Shown here: positions 1-7,189 of the stretch, piece by piece
Position numbering within the stretch: position 1 is the first letter of the stretch
Layout of the letters: each line of letters starts with the position of its first letter
Assembly: GCA_947577075.1 (NCBI GenBank)
Contig: CANPTW010000026.1
Location: 1 to 36,199, forward strand
Direction of reading: 5' to 3'
DNA from: an uncultured Oscillibacter sp.
GTDB lineage: Bacteria; Bacillota; Clostridia; Oscillospirales; Oscillospiraceae
Length of the DNA: 36,199 bases
Made by a program: the position numbers and the translations under genes
The notes under the pieces: model-generated
The model's database searches: none
Told to the model about the DNA's origin: nothing
Seen by the model: the letters and a program-made list of their open reading frames with translations, nothing else

Positions 1-10
1 CCCCGCCGGT

Positions 11-748
11 TCAGATGATATTGGACAGGAAATAGCGGATCTGCTTTTTCCACCAGGGCCAGTCGTGGTTTACGTCGAAGCCCCAATAATCCACCCAGGC
101 GCGGATTCCCTTGGCCCTCAGCACGGCGTCCAGGCGGCGGGTGCCCGCCAGCAGCGGCTCCTCCCAGGCCCCCTGGCCCACGCAGATCATGATGTTCCGC
201 TGGTTGTAGAGCTGGATATAGGGGTGGTCCGCCGGCATTCCGGCGATGCTGGCGCAGGGGTCGTTGGCGTAGACGACCTCGTCCATATATCCGTTGTACA
301 TATCGTGGGTGTCGTATACCCCGGAAAGGGCGATGACGCTGTCAAAGAGGTCCGGCCGCCGGAAGAAGAGGTTTCCGGCGTGGTAGGCCCCCATGGAGAA
401 CCCCGTGGAAAGCAGAGCCTGCCCGGTGCCGTTGAGCTCCCGGATTCTGGGGACCAGCTCGTCCGTGAGGTAGCGCACCCAGGCCTCGTGCCGCCGCACC
501 CGGTCATAGGGGTTTCCGCCCACCATCGAAACCGTCTCGCTGTCGATGGAATCCACCGTGAAGAGCTGGAGTTTTCCGCCTTCCAGATAATCCCCCAGGG
601 TTTCCAGCATGCCGAAGCCCTCCCAGTCGAAAAAGCGGCCGTTCTGGCAGGGGAAGGCCAGGGCGGGCTTGCCGCCGTGGCCGTAGACCTTGAATTCCAT
701 GTCCCGGCCCAGATGGGAGCTGTATTCCTTGTGGTAGTCAATGCGCAT
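11..748 (-). CDS. Putative esterase, alpha/beta-hydrolase fold
   Basis: A 245-residue serine hydrolase of the putative esterase (esterase D-like) group, probably cytoplasmic because no signal peptide is visible. The nucleophile elbow is GFSMG with Ser118; His228, in the segment VNHDWPWW near the C-terminus, is the likely catalytic His. The start at 748 (MRIDYHKEY) is chosen over an ATG further upstream because a GGAGG lies 10 nt before it and the extra 23 residues are low-complexity. The gene lies downstream of the MFS gene on the same strand but 171 nt away, with a hairpin between, so it may be a separate unit. The natural substrate cannot be told from the sequence; carboxyl esters or acyl-glycans are possible. 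The hydrolase assignment is firm, the substrate unknown. Confidence 0.85.
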   Translation of the reverse strand: MRIDYHKEYSSHLGRDMEFKVYGHGGKPALAFPCQNGRFFDWEGFGMLETLGDYLEGGKLQLFTVDSIDSETVSMVGGNPYDRVRRHEAWVRYLTDELVPRIRELNGTGQALLSTGFSMGAYHAGNLFFRRPDLFDSVIALSGVYDTHDMYNGYMDEVVYANDPCASIAGMPADHPYIQLYNQRNIMICVGQGAWEEPLLAGTRRLDAVLRAKGIRAWVDYWGFDVNHDWPWWKKQIRYFLSNII

Positions 749-888
749 GGCAGAGGCGCCTCCTTCAAAAAAGTGGTTCAACGACGACAGTCTACCATAA
801 AGCCCGCCGGACGGCAAGCCCGTCTTTTGCGGAAGGCGGCCCCACGGCCCGGCCCCGGGGAAGCCCGCGGTCTGCCCACCGGCGGAAC

Positions 889-910
889 GGACCGGGATTT
901 TTCCCGGTCC
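889..910 (-). terminator. Hairpin between MFS gene and esterase gene
   Basis: A perfect 9-bp inverted repeat (GGACCGGGA and TCCCGGTCC) with a four-T loop lies just after the MFS stop codon. There is no U-tract after it on the minus strand, so it may be a weak terminator or only an mRNA 3' end structure. Confidence 0.35.
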
Positions 911-919
911 CGGCGGCGT

Positions 920-2173
920 TCAGGGAGCCTCCGCACAGCCCGGGTCCAGCCCGGAGAACACCCGCCGGGAATAAACCGCCGCCAGGGCCGCGGCCCCCGC
1001 CGCCCCCAGCAGGACGGCCCAGGCCGGGCAGCGCTCAAACAGGGCCCCGTAGACCGCCTGGCCCAGGGGGGAGGCGCAGTTGGACACGGCCATGATGAAG
1101 GCCATTACCTTTCCCAGCAGGTCCGGCGGCGTCTGGGCCTGAACGGCGGCGCTGAGGACCACCACCAGCAGGGTGGACAGGACCATGACGGCGAAGCTCA
1201 TGGCCGTCACCCCCCACCAGCCCAAGGACGGCGGGACTCCCGGAAGCAGAACCGCCCCCATGCCCGCCGCCGTGAGGCCGGCGGCCAGGAGCACGGCGCT
1301 CCCCCGCCGGAGGCGCAGCCGGGGCCCCAGCAGCGCCGCCAGCACGCCGCCAAATAACCCGCCCAGGCCCATGGCCCCCTGGGTGATCCCCAGGCGGCTG
1401 TCGCTCATGCCCAGGGTCTGGACCACCGCCACGGGGATGCCCACCACCAGGGCGGCGGACAGCACCAGGTTAAAGAGGGCCAGCACCAGCATGACGGAGA
1501 GGAACACCGGCCGCTCCCGGCGGATGAAGTGCCAGCTCTCCCCCAGGTCCCGCCGGACTGTGGCCGGCACGCTCCCCGCCGCCGTCCGGGGACGGTGGGG
1601 GATGCGGATGAAGAGCTCCATGACGGCGGAGAGGAAGAAGCACGCCGTGCCCACCCACAGTATGGGCCGGAGGCCGAAGGCCCCGAAGAGCACGCCGCCG
1701 ATCACCGGCCCCAGCAGGGCGGACAGGGTCTGCACCATGTTGATGACCGCGTTGGCGCGGGTGAGCTGCTCCGCCTCCGCCAGCAGGGGGATGCTGGCCT
1801 GGACCGACGGCTGGTAGGCCCCGGCGATGCCGTAGAGCAGCATGAGGCAGACCGCCATCAGCGGCACCAGGGGCGCCCGGCCCAGCAGGAGGGTGAAGGC
1901 CAGAATCAGGCCCGCCGTGGAGAAATCCAGGACGACCATGATGTTCCGTTTGTTCACCCGGTCCGCCGCCACACCGCCGATGGGGGCGCACAGCACGGCG
2001 GGGATGAACGCCGCCGCCCCCACCGCGCCGAACAGGGCGGGGGACCCGGTCTGCCGCAGCAGGTACAGCGGCAGGGCAAAGCGCAAGATGGCGTTGCCGA
2101 AGAGGGAGACGATCTGCCCCAGGACCACCAGGGTAAAGTCCCGGCGGAACAGGGGCGCTTGGGTTGTGTTCAT
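920..2173 (-). CDS. MFS transporter, drug-efflux type
   Basis: A 417-residue major facilitator superfamily permease with about 12 hydrophobic segments, likely a proton-coupled exporter of small toxic compounds in the cytoplasmic membrane. The loop 2-3 signature (GGVAADRVNKR, residues 66-76) is present. The start at 2173 (MNTTQAPLF) has a GGAG site 7 nt upstream; the open frame runs further upstream but only through spacer that contains an operator. A 21-bp perfect palindrome at 2202-2222 lies 29 nt before the start, and the tetR gene lies upstream on the same strand, which points to repression by that TetR protein relieved by the exported compound. Substrate unknown; the enterobactin-exporter/macrolide-efflux type of MFS is the closest general impression, held with low confidence. 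Confidence 0.88.
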   Translation of the reverse strand: MNTTQAPLFRRDFTLVVLGQIVSLFGNAILRFALPLYLLRQTGSPALFGAVGAAAFIPAVLCAPIGGVAADRVNKRNIMVVLDFSTAGLILAFTLLLGRAPLVPLMAVCLMLLYGIAGAYQPSVQASIPLLAEAEQLTRANAVINMVQTLSALLGPVIGGVLFGAFGLRPILWVGTACFFLSAVMELFIRIPHRPRTAAGSVPATVRRDLGESWHFIRRERPVFLSVMLVLALFNLVLSAALVVGIPVAVVQTLGMSDSRLGITQGAMGLGGLFGGVLAALLGPRLRLRRGSAVLLAAGLTAAGMGAVLLPGVPPSLGWWGVTAMSFAVMVLSTLLVVVLSAAVQAQTPPDLLGKVMAFIMAVSNCASPLGQAVYGALFERCPAWAVLLGAAGAAALAAVYSRRVFSGLDPGCAEAP

Positions 2174-2201
2174 AATACCGCTCCTTTTTATTTGAGAATA
2201 A

Positions 2202-2222
2202 AAAAACCGACCGTCGGTTTTT
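2202..2222. promoter_or_regulatory. Palindromic operator upstream of the MFS gene
   Basis: Two perfect 10-bp arms, AAAAACCGAC and GTCGGTTTTT, flank a single central C. This is the shape of a TetR-family operator and it sits between the upstream terminator and the MFS ribosome site. Binding by the adjacent TetR protein is inferred. Confidence 0.7.
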
Positions 2223-2230
2223 ATATCGCT

Positions 2231-2260
2231 AAAAAGAAACTGCCCGCGGCAGTCTCTTTT
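2231..2260 (-). terminator. Terminator after tetR
   Basis: A hairpin with ACTGCC/GGCAGT arms around a CGC loop, extended by AGA/TCT pairs after one mismatch. It is followed on the minus strand by a run of T residues (plus-strand A run at 2231-2235) and on the plus strand by CTCTTTT, so it could work in both directions. It separates tetR from the MFS operator. Confidence 0.55.
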
Positions 2261-2262
2261 CA

Positions 2263-2424
2263 GAAGCTGTACCAATAGGTGGCGGTATGCAGATTGGCAA
2301 GAAAATTTTTTGTCCGGCAAGGAAAAGACGCGCAGGAATCCTGACGGATTTCAAGTGTTTTTGACGCGGTCCAGACGAAAAATTTTCCGGCAAGATGCGT
2401 GTCGGCGCCTATTGGTACAGCTTC
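2263..2424. mobile_element. MITE-like repeat, family A, copy 1
   Basis: A 162-bp non-coding element with 17-bp perfect terminal inverted repeats beginning GAAGCTGTACCAATAGG. The imperfect arms continue inward for about 60 bp, including a GAAAATTTTT motif on each side. It is flanked by direct TCA copies at 2260-2262 and 2425-2427, which look like a 3-bp target duplication. The right-hand TCA is the tetR stop codon read on the minus strand. The interior carries the shared core beginning CAGGAATCCTGACGG at 2333. No coding capacity is visible, so it would need a transposase from elsewhere. Copy 2 lies at 6798-7120. Confidence 0.8.
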
Positions 2425-3099
2425 TCAGTCTTGGGGTCCCCCGTCCAGAGGCGGGCGCCGGCCTAGACCGGCGTAGTGCTCCAGCAGTTCAATGCTCTCC
2501 TGGTCAATCATCTCGGGGATGCCGAAGCGGAAGAACAGCTGGTTGTAGATCTTACACCGGGCCCGGAGTTCTTCCGGGGTGGTGGGCTGGACCACGGGGT
2601 TGACCCAGCCGTCGGCCAGCAGCAGCATGGCCTCCGCCAGTTCCTTGGGATGGTCTGTGCGGATGGAGCCGTCGGCCACGCCCTGGCGGATGATGGGCTC
2701 CAGGAATTCCGGCGCGACCTCCGTAAAAAGGCTCTGTATTTCCGCCGCCAGAAATTTGGGATTATCGATCAAATAGGGCATCATGGAGTACATTTTCGAC
2801 TGTTTGTCCGGGTGCAGGGAGATCTTGAAAATGGTCCGCAGCTTCTCCAGGCCGTTGAGGGAAGGGGCGTCCCGGATGACGGCCAGTTCCCCGGCGTTCC
2901 GCCGGCCGATGCGGTCGCAGACGGAGTAGAAGATATCCTCCTTGGAGGTGAAGTGGTGGTAGATGGCCCCTTTGGACAATCCCGTCTCGTCGATGATCTC
3001 CTGGAGGGAGGCCCGGTCGTAGCCCTTCTCGATGAACAGCCGCTCCGCCGTGTCCAGGATCTTCCGGATGGTCTCCTCCGGGTACTTGTTCCGCGCCAT
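2425..3099 (-). CDS. TetR/AcrR family transcriptional regulator
   Basis: A 224-residue repressor with the N-terminal TetR helix-turn-helix at about residues 29-50 (TGLSKGAIYHHFTSKEDIF), followed by a helical ligand-binding domain without a recognisable specific family. The start at 3099 (MARNKYPEE) is set by a GGAGGAGG site; an in-frame ATG 48 nt upstream lies inside the operator. The promoter is TTGACA-17-TATACT (3138-3166), and a long palindrome at 3111-3139 overlaps the -10, so the gene very probably represses itself. It is upstream of the MFS exporter, which has its own palindrome. The stop codon coincides with one copy of the target duplication of the repeat at 2263-2424. Confidence 0.92.
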   Translation of the reverse strand: MARNKYPEETIRKILDTAERLFIEKGYDRASLQEIIDETGLSKGAIYHHFTSKEDIFYSVCDRIGRRNAGELAVIRDAPSLNGLEKLRTIFKISLHPDKQSKMYSMMPYLIDNPKFLAAEIQSLFTEVAPEFLEPIIRQGVADGSIRTDHPKELAEAMLLLADGWVNPVVQPTTPEELRARCKIYNQLFFRFGIPEMIDQESIELLEHYAGLGRRPPLDGGPQD

Positions 3100-3110
3100 C
3101 AGATATCCTC

Positions 3111-3139
3111 CTCCAAACAAACCGGCGGTCTGTTTGGAG
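3111..3139. promoter_or_regulatory. Palindromic operator at the tetR promoter
   Basis: Perfect 9-bp arms CTCCAAACA and TGTTTGGAG enclose an inner ACCG-G-CGGT palindrome, with only one mismatched pair across 29 bp. It overlaps the tetR -10 hexamer and transcription start. It shares the ACCG/CGGT element with the operator at 2202-2222, although the half-site spacing differs. Confidence 0.75.
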
Positions 3140-3166
3140 TATAGCACCCAAAGGGGCCGCTGTCAA
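3138..3166 (-). promoter_or_regulatory. tetR promoter
   Basis: Minus-strand TTGACA (3166-3161), 17-bp spacer, TATACT (3143-3138): a near-consensus SigA promoter directly before the operator and the tetR ribosome site. Confidence 0.8.
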
Positions 3167-3303
3167 GGGGGAAAAGAATTTGGGCGGCGGCGCGGCATGG
3201 CGGGATCGGCCCTCCGCCGGCGGCGCTGCCGCTTACGGACAGCGTAGGCCCCTTGGGGAAAAGGCGCTCCTGGAAGACGCCCGCCCAACAGCCGCACCGC
3301 CTT

Positions 3304-3371
3304 GGCCTTGTTTGAACGTTGGCGGAAAGAGATCCGCCGGTTGGGCGTTTTAATATTTTTCAAACAGGGCC
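3304..3371. repeat. Small inverted-repeat element abutting the MATE stop codon (family C/D)
   Basis: A 68-bp palindromic unit with ends GGCCTTGTTTGAA and TTCAAACAGGGCC and an inner GGCGG/CCGCC hairpin. Read on the minus strand, its left half resembles the start of the element at 29003 (TAGG-CCTG-TTGAAA, then CCCAA-CGGCGGA). Its last base is part of the TAG stop of the MATE gene, so it may serve as that gene's 3' end structure. The remaining spacer (3167-3303) shows nothing I can support. Confidence 0.55.
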
Positions 3372-4705
3372 TAATAGCCGTACCGTTTCCGGTATTTCAG
3401 CAGCAGCGCCGCCGCCATGACAGCCCCCAGCAGCTCCGCCGCAGGGGTCGCCAGCCATACGCCGGTGACGCCGCCCAGCAGGACGGGCATGATCTGAATA
3501 CTGGCTGCCGTAAACAGGAAGGACCGGGAGAAGGCCAGCACGGCGGATACCACGCCGTTGGACAGGGCGGTGAACATCCCGCTGGCGAAGACGTTCAGCC
3601 CCACGAACAGCAGCGCGATGGAGCACAGGCGGTTTCCCGTCACCGCCAGCTCGTAAACCGGGCTGTCCGGCCGGGTGAAGACGCCCACCAGGGGGACGGT
3701 GGCCAGGATGGAGATCACCGTACAGAGGACGGATGCCCCGGCGATGAATTTGACGCTGAATCCCACCAGCTTTTTCAGCTTCTCATGGTTCTGCTCCCCG
3801 TGGTAGTAGGAGATCATGGGGGCCACGCCGTAGGAGTAGCCGATGAACAGGGCGCTGACGAACATCAGCACATACATGATGATGGTGATGGCCGCCACGC
3901 CGTCCTCCCCTATGTACTTCAGCATCGCCAGGTTAAAGAGCAGAGTGGTGATGCCGGACACCAGGGAGGTTGCCAACTCCGACATACCGTTGGCGGAGGC
4001 GTGGAACAGCACCCCGCCCCGGAATACCGGCTTTTCAAAATGGAGCAGGCTGTCCTGTTTCCGGAACACCAGAAAGCCCACCACGGCGGTGAGGGAGTAG
4101 CCCAGGCCGGTGGCGATGGCCGCGCCCCGGATGCCCAGATCAAAGAGAGCAATCAGGGCATAGTCCAGAATGATGTTGGCCACGCCCCCCGCCACGGTGC
4201 AGATCAGAGAGAGCCTGGATTTGTCGGCGGCAATCAGGTAGAGGGAGAAGTTATACATGAGCAGAATGGGGATGGTGAAGAGCAGATAGTTGCTCAGGTA
4301 GGCATGGCAGCAGCCGAACACCGCCGGGGAGAGGCCCATGGTCCCCAGCAGGGTATCCATCAGGCCATAGCCCAGCGCCATCATCACCGCGCCCACCACA
4401 GCGTTGGCGAGGATCAGCAGGGTGAAGTCCTGCCGGGCCTCCTGTTCCTTGTGTTCCCCCATTTTCTTCATCACCACGGCGCTGCCGCCGGTAGCCAGCA
4501 TCCCGGAGATGGCCGTAATCAGGGCGATGGCCGGGGCGGTGAGGTTGATGGCGGACAGGGCTTCCATGCCGATCAGGTTGGAGACAAACAGGCCGTCCAC
4601 CATGGTATAGAAGGTGTTGAACACCGTCATGACGATGGTGGGGAAGGCGAAGCGCAGGATGTTCCTGCCTGTGACCGGCAGGTGGTAAGAGTCCAGTTTG
4701 TCCAT
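3371..4705 (-). CDS. MATE family efflux transporter
   Basis: A 444-residue multidrug and toxic compound extrusion (MATE) protein with about 12 membrane segments in two similar halves. The N-terminal PTIVMTVFNTFYTMVDGLFVSNLIG segment is typical of the family (here residues about 18-42, DinF/NorM-like). It would export cationic or amphipathic toxic compounds using a sodium or proton gradient. The start at 4705 follows the stop of the upstream hydrolase gene by one base, and its ribosome site (GGAGAAAT) lies within the end of that gene, so translation is probably coupled. Expression with an amidase suggests that it may export a product or substrate of that enzyme, which is inference. The stop codon TAG touches a small repeat element. 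Confidence 0.9.
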   Translation of the reverse strand: MDKLDSYHLPVTGRNILRFAFPTIVMTVFNTFYTMVDGLFVSNLIGMEALSAINLTAPAIALITAISGMLATGGSAVVMKKMGEHKEQEARQDFTLLILANAVVGAVMMALGYGLMDTLLGTMGLSPAVFGCCHAYLSNYLLFTIPILLMYNFSLYLIAADKSRLSLICTVAGGVANIILDYALIALFDLGIRGAAIATGLGYSLTAVVGFLVFRKQDSLLHFEKPVFRGGVLFHASANGMSELATSLVSGITTLLFNLAMLKYIGEDGVAAITIIMYVLMFVSALFIGYSYGVAPMISYYHGEQNHEKLKKLVGFSVKFIAGASVLCTVISILATVPLVGVFTRPDSPVYELAVTGNRLCSIALLFVGLNVFASGMFTALSNGVVSAVLAFSRSFLFTAASIQIMPVLLGGVTGVWLATPAAELLGAVMAAALLLKYRKRYGY

Positions 4706-4706
4706 T

Positions 4707-5705
4707 TTAATTTCTCCAGTCGATGTCCTGGCGGTTCCCCAGGTCAAAATACTGCATTTCCGTTCCCTGTGCCGGAAGCCGGACGGCGGAGATGCGGCGG
4801 TTCTGGGCGGGGGCGAAGTAGTACACGCCGCTCTCGGCGCACAGGACGCTGGTGCAGAGGGTCTGCTCGTAGACATCGTAATCCGGGTCCGCCTTGGCAA
4901 GCCCCTCGGGGATGTCCACCGGGGCGAAGGCCCGGAACATCCGGGACACCCCGTCCGGCTCGTCTTTTCCGGGGACGGCAAACTCCTTCATGAAGGCCAG
5001 ACGGACAAAGCGGGAGGGAGAGGAATAATCCCCCGGCAGGCCGGAGCCGCCCCCCAGCCGCTCCCCAAACTCCCGGATCTCATGGCCCGCGACGGTCCGG
5101 GGGGCCTTGGGCAGATTGGTGACGCCCACGAAATTCCGCAGATTGGTCCGCTGCCAGCGGTAGTCCGGGCTGTTGGTCAGCACGCCGATGGTCTCCCGGT
5201 GGATGGACAGGCCCCCCGCCTCCGGCTCAAGGATGACGGCCTCCCCCGTCCGGTCGCTGAGGATATAGTGGGCGGGCAGGGGCTTGCCCTGGATGGGCTC
5301 GTCCACCAGGGTAAGGCGGGACAGCTCCTCCACCGCCTCCTCCACCCCGGCGCACCGGCTGAGGAGCCAGGCCAGCAGGCGGCCCGGGTGGACGGCGGTG
5401 CGCCCCGGTTGGGCGGCCTCCTCATAGACGGCGTACTCCGGGAAGTGGAGCAGCGCCCCCATCAGTCCGGCGGAGTTTACCCCGTCCACCAGGACCGGCT
5501 CACCGAAGCCCAGCACCGCCATGCCGGTGTAGCCGTATTCGCCGGGGACGGCGCCCGTCCCGTGAAGTCCCGGGGCGCAGGGCGCCCCCTGGGGCACGCT
5601 GAGAATGCGGTTGGCCGCTAAATCGCCGAACTGGTCGTAGGTCCGCCCCAAAAGGTGCCGGCCGTCCTCTGTTTTCCAGGAAAAGCTGCTGCATCCAAAG
5701 TTCAT
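4707..5705 (-). CDS. Linear amide C-N hydrolase, choloylglycine hydrolase/penicillin V acylase family
   Basis: A 332-residue Ntn hydrolase that cleaves linear amides such as conjugated bile salts, penicillin V or N-acyl amino acids. The N-terminus is MNFGCSSFSW: the nucleophile would be Cys5, exposed after removal of a four-residue pre-peptide, as in the Bacillus sphaericus penicillin V acylase whose precursor starts Met-Leu-Gly-Cys. Counting from that Cys as 1, the family residues Arg17, Asp20, Asn174 (in LTNSPDYRWQRTNL) and Arg228 (SPSRF) are present. The residue in the LNFP-like loop that is Asn in bile salt hydrolases and Tyr in penicillin V acylases appears to be His83 here, so substrate class is unclear. 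No secretion signal, so cytoplasmic. The start at 5705 has a GGGGG site; the longer open frame upstream is spacer. Co-transcribed with MATE and divergent from merR. Confidence 0.88.
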   Translation of the reverse strand: MNFGCSSFSWKTEDGRHLLGRTYDQFGDLAANRILSVPQGAPCAPGLHGTGAVPGEYGYTGMAVLGFGEPVLVDGVNSAGLMGALLHFPEYAVYEEAAQPGRTAVHPGRLLAWLLSRCAGVEEAVEELSRLTLVDEPIQGKPLPAHYILSDRTGEAVILEPEAGGLSIHRETIGVLTNSPDYRWQRTNLRNFVGVTNLPKAPRTVAGHEIREFGERLGGGSGLPGDYSSPSRFVRLAFMKEFAVPGKDEPDGVSRMFRAFAPVDIPEGLAKADPDYDVYEQTLCTSVLCAESGVYYFAPAQNRRISAVRLPAQGTEMQYFDLGNRQDIDWRN

Positions 5706-5745
5706 AGAAAAACCCCCTGTTTTCTCGTATTGTTGTCCAACCGAC

Positions 5746-5774
5746 TTGCAATTATGTGGGACAGGGAGTATCAT
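5746..5774 (+). promoter_or_regulatory. Candidate merR promoter in the divergent spacer
   Basis: TTGCAA (5746-5751), 17-bp spacer, TATCAT (5769-5774), ending about 57 nt before the merR start. A minus-strand promoter for the hydrolase-MATE pair should lie in the same spacer (5706-5831), but I could not fix it with confidence; a TTGCAA-16-TACGAG pair is the best candidate. Confidence 0.5.
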
Positions 5775-5831
5775 AAACCGTGTGGCCACCACGCAGCAAG
5801 GGGGATTTTGAACGTTTAGGAGGAAATTTTT

Positions 5832-6674
5832 ATGGAGCGGAAAACGGGCTGGCTGAGCTCCGGCGCCTTCGCCGCATTTTGCGGCACGACGAAGGAGACG
5901 CTGCGGCACTACAAGGACATCGGTCTGCTGGTTCCGGCCCACCAGGGGGAGAACCGCTATTTTTACTATGACGTCCAGCAGTTTTACGACTATTTTGCCA
6001 TCGCCATTTTTCGCCGGACCGGGACGCCGTTGGAGGAGATTCGCCGCTGCCTCCAAAACCAGGACGCCGCCGGGACGCTGGACCAGCTGCGCAGGCAGCG
6101 CAGCCGGCTGGAGGAGGAGCGGCGGAGGCTGGAACGGACGGACTTTGTCCTCTCCGGCATGATCCGGAACCTGGAGCTGGGCGCGGTCCCCGATATGGTC
6201 CCCAGGACGGCCCGGTTTGAACGGGAACACCTCCTGGCGCTTCCGGCGGAGGAGCTGGAGCGCCGGATGCCTCCCTCCGCCGGGGAGGACGAGATGCTCA
6301 TCGCCGTGCTGGAGCGCTGCCGGGAGCTCTGCCGGCGGCACGGACTGCGGACGGATTACCAGCTGGGGGCGATCCACCGGCCCGGGGAAGCGGCCGGACC
6401 GGCCACGATCAGCCACCTGTATGCCCGGATCGGGGAAAGGGCGGACCTCCCCTGCTATCAGGAGAAGCCGGCGGGAACGTATTTGTACCTCTGCTGCCGG
6501 GGCCGCTGGGACCTTTCGGAGGGCTATGCGGCCCTGAACCGATGCGTGGAGGAGCGGTGCCTGAATACGGCGGGGAGCGTTTACGCCTGTGACCTGGCGG
6601 GGTTTATTCTCAACGGCGTGGAGAAAAACGCGGTTTCGATGATCTCCGTGCGCCTTGCGCCTCAGCCTGAGTAG
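5832..6674 (+). CDS. MerR family regulator with GyrI-like effector domain
   Basis: A 280-residue regulator. Residues about 8-30 form the MerR winged helix (SSGAFAAFCGTTKETLRHYKDIGLL), residues about 75-105 are an Arg/Glu-rich dimerisation coiled coil, and the C-terminal half (about 130-280) resembles the BmrR/GyrI effector-binding domain that senses amphipathic drugs. Its ribosome site is AGGAGG, 9 nt before the ATG. It is divergent from the amide hydrolase-MATE operon, the usual layout for a MerR activator of an efflux gene, and probably activates that operon when it binds a ligand. Bile acids, beta-lactams or other amphipaths are candidates; the sequence does not decide between them. Confidence 0.88.
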   Translation: MERKTGWLSSGAFAAFCGTTKETLRHYKDIGLLVPAHQGENRYFYYDVQQFYDYFAIAIFRRTGTPLEEIRRCLQNQDAAGTLDQLRRQRSRLEEERRRLERTDFVLSGMIRNLELGAVPDMVPRTARFEREHLLALPAEELERRMPPSAGEDEMLIAVLERCRELCRRHGLRTDYQLGAIHRPGEAAGPATISHLYARIGERADLPCYQEKPAGTYLYLCCRGRWDLSEGYAALNRCVEERCLNTAGSVYACDLAGFILNGVEKNAVSMISVRLAPQPE

Positions 6675-6755
6675 ACGGCGGCGGACGGCCCGCGGCGCCG
6701 GAAAAGGGCGGACCCGCCCGGGGAGCCGCCCTCCCCGGCGGCTTACAGAATATGA

Positions 6756-6785
6756 GGGCGGCCCTGCCGAAAGGCAGGGCCGCCC
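6756..6785 (+). terminator. Strong hairpin downstream of merR
   Basis: Perfect 13-bp arms (GGGCGGCCCTGCC and its complement) around a GAAA tetraloop. No T-tract follows on either strand, so it is a terminator candidate or a stable 3' end. Confidence 0.45.
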
Positions 6786-6797
6786 CTTGCGGTCTTA

Positions 6798-7120
6798 GAA
6801 GCTGTACCAATGGGTGTGGTGCGTAGCTTGGCAAGAAAATTTTTTGTCTGGCTAGAGGGTGTCTTCCAATTCCCGGAGTGACGGACCGGGGGAGATTTTT
6901 TCGCCAGGCAAGGCGCTTTGGCGCAGGAATCCTGACGGATTTCAAGCCGAAGCAACGCGGCTTGGCGGAAAAAGATGCCGCCGGACCGCGTTTCGGGAGT
7001 TTGAAGACACCCTCTAGGAAGGAAAGCGCAGGAATCCTGACGGATTTCAAGCTTTTCTGACGCCGTCCAGACGGAAAATTTTCCGTCAGGATGCGTGCCG
7101 ACGCCGATTGGTACAGCTTC
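6798..7120. mobile_element. MITE-like repeat, family A, copy 2, interrupted by a second element
   Basis: The ends are GAAGCTGTACCAAT and its perfect inverted complement, flanked by TTA at 6795-6797 and 7121-7123 (3-bp target duplication; copy 1 has TCA). Without the inserted 160-bp element and one TA, it is 161 bp and aligns along its length with copy 1 (162 bp). The shared core is at 7029-7051. It fills most of the 515-bp spacer between merR and the antiporter gene; the rest of that spacer holds only the hairpin at 6756-6785. Confidence 0.8.
6855..7014. mobile_element. MITE-like repeat, family B, nested inside family A copy 2
   Basis: A 160-bp element with perfect 12-bp terminal inverted repeats GAGGGTGTCTTC/GAAGACACCCTC and about 50 bp of imperfect arms. 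TA flanks both ends (6853-6854 and 7015-7016), as expected for a 2-bp target duplication. It inserted into family A copy 2: the interrupted sequence, with one TA removed, matches the uninterrupted copy at 2263-2424. It has its own copy of the shared core at 6924-6946. No coding sequence. Confidence 0.8.
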
Positions 7121-7189
7121 TTATAGCCAAGGCAGCCGGAAAGAAGCGGCGGCTTCGTTCCAGCTGCGCCGGATTGTACGAAGGGACGC

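Noticed and set aside
5706-5831. A classical 19-bp-spacer MerR promoter facing the hydrolase-MATE operon
   Set aside because: I could not find a convincing -35/-10 pair with 19-bp spacing on the minus strand, so no such feature is called.
6610-7060. Open frames across the nested repeats
   Set aside because: They cross element boundaries and inverted repeats and encode no transposase motif (no DDE or HUH signature).
2262-7121. The family A repeats considered as a CRISPR or riboswitch
   Set aside because: Two dispersed copies with terminal inverted repeats and flanking duplications, without regular spacers, are better explained as mobile elements.
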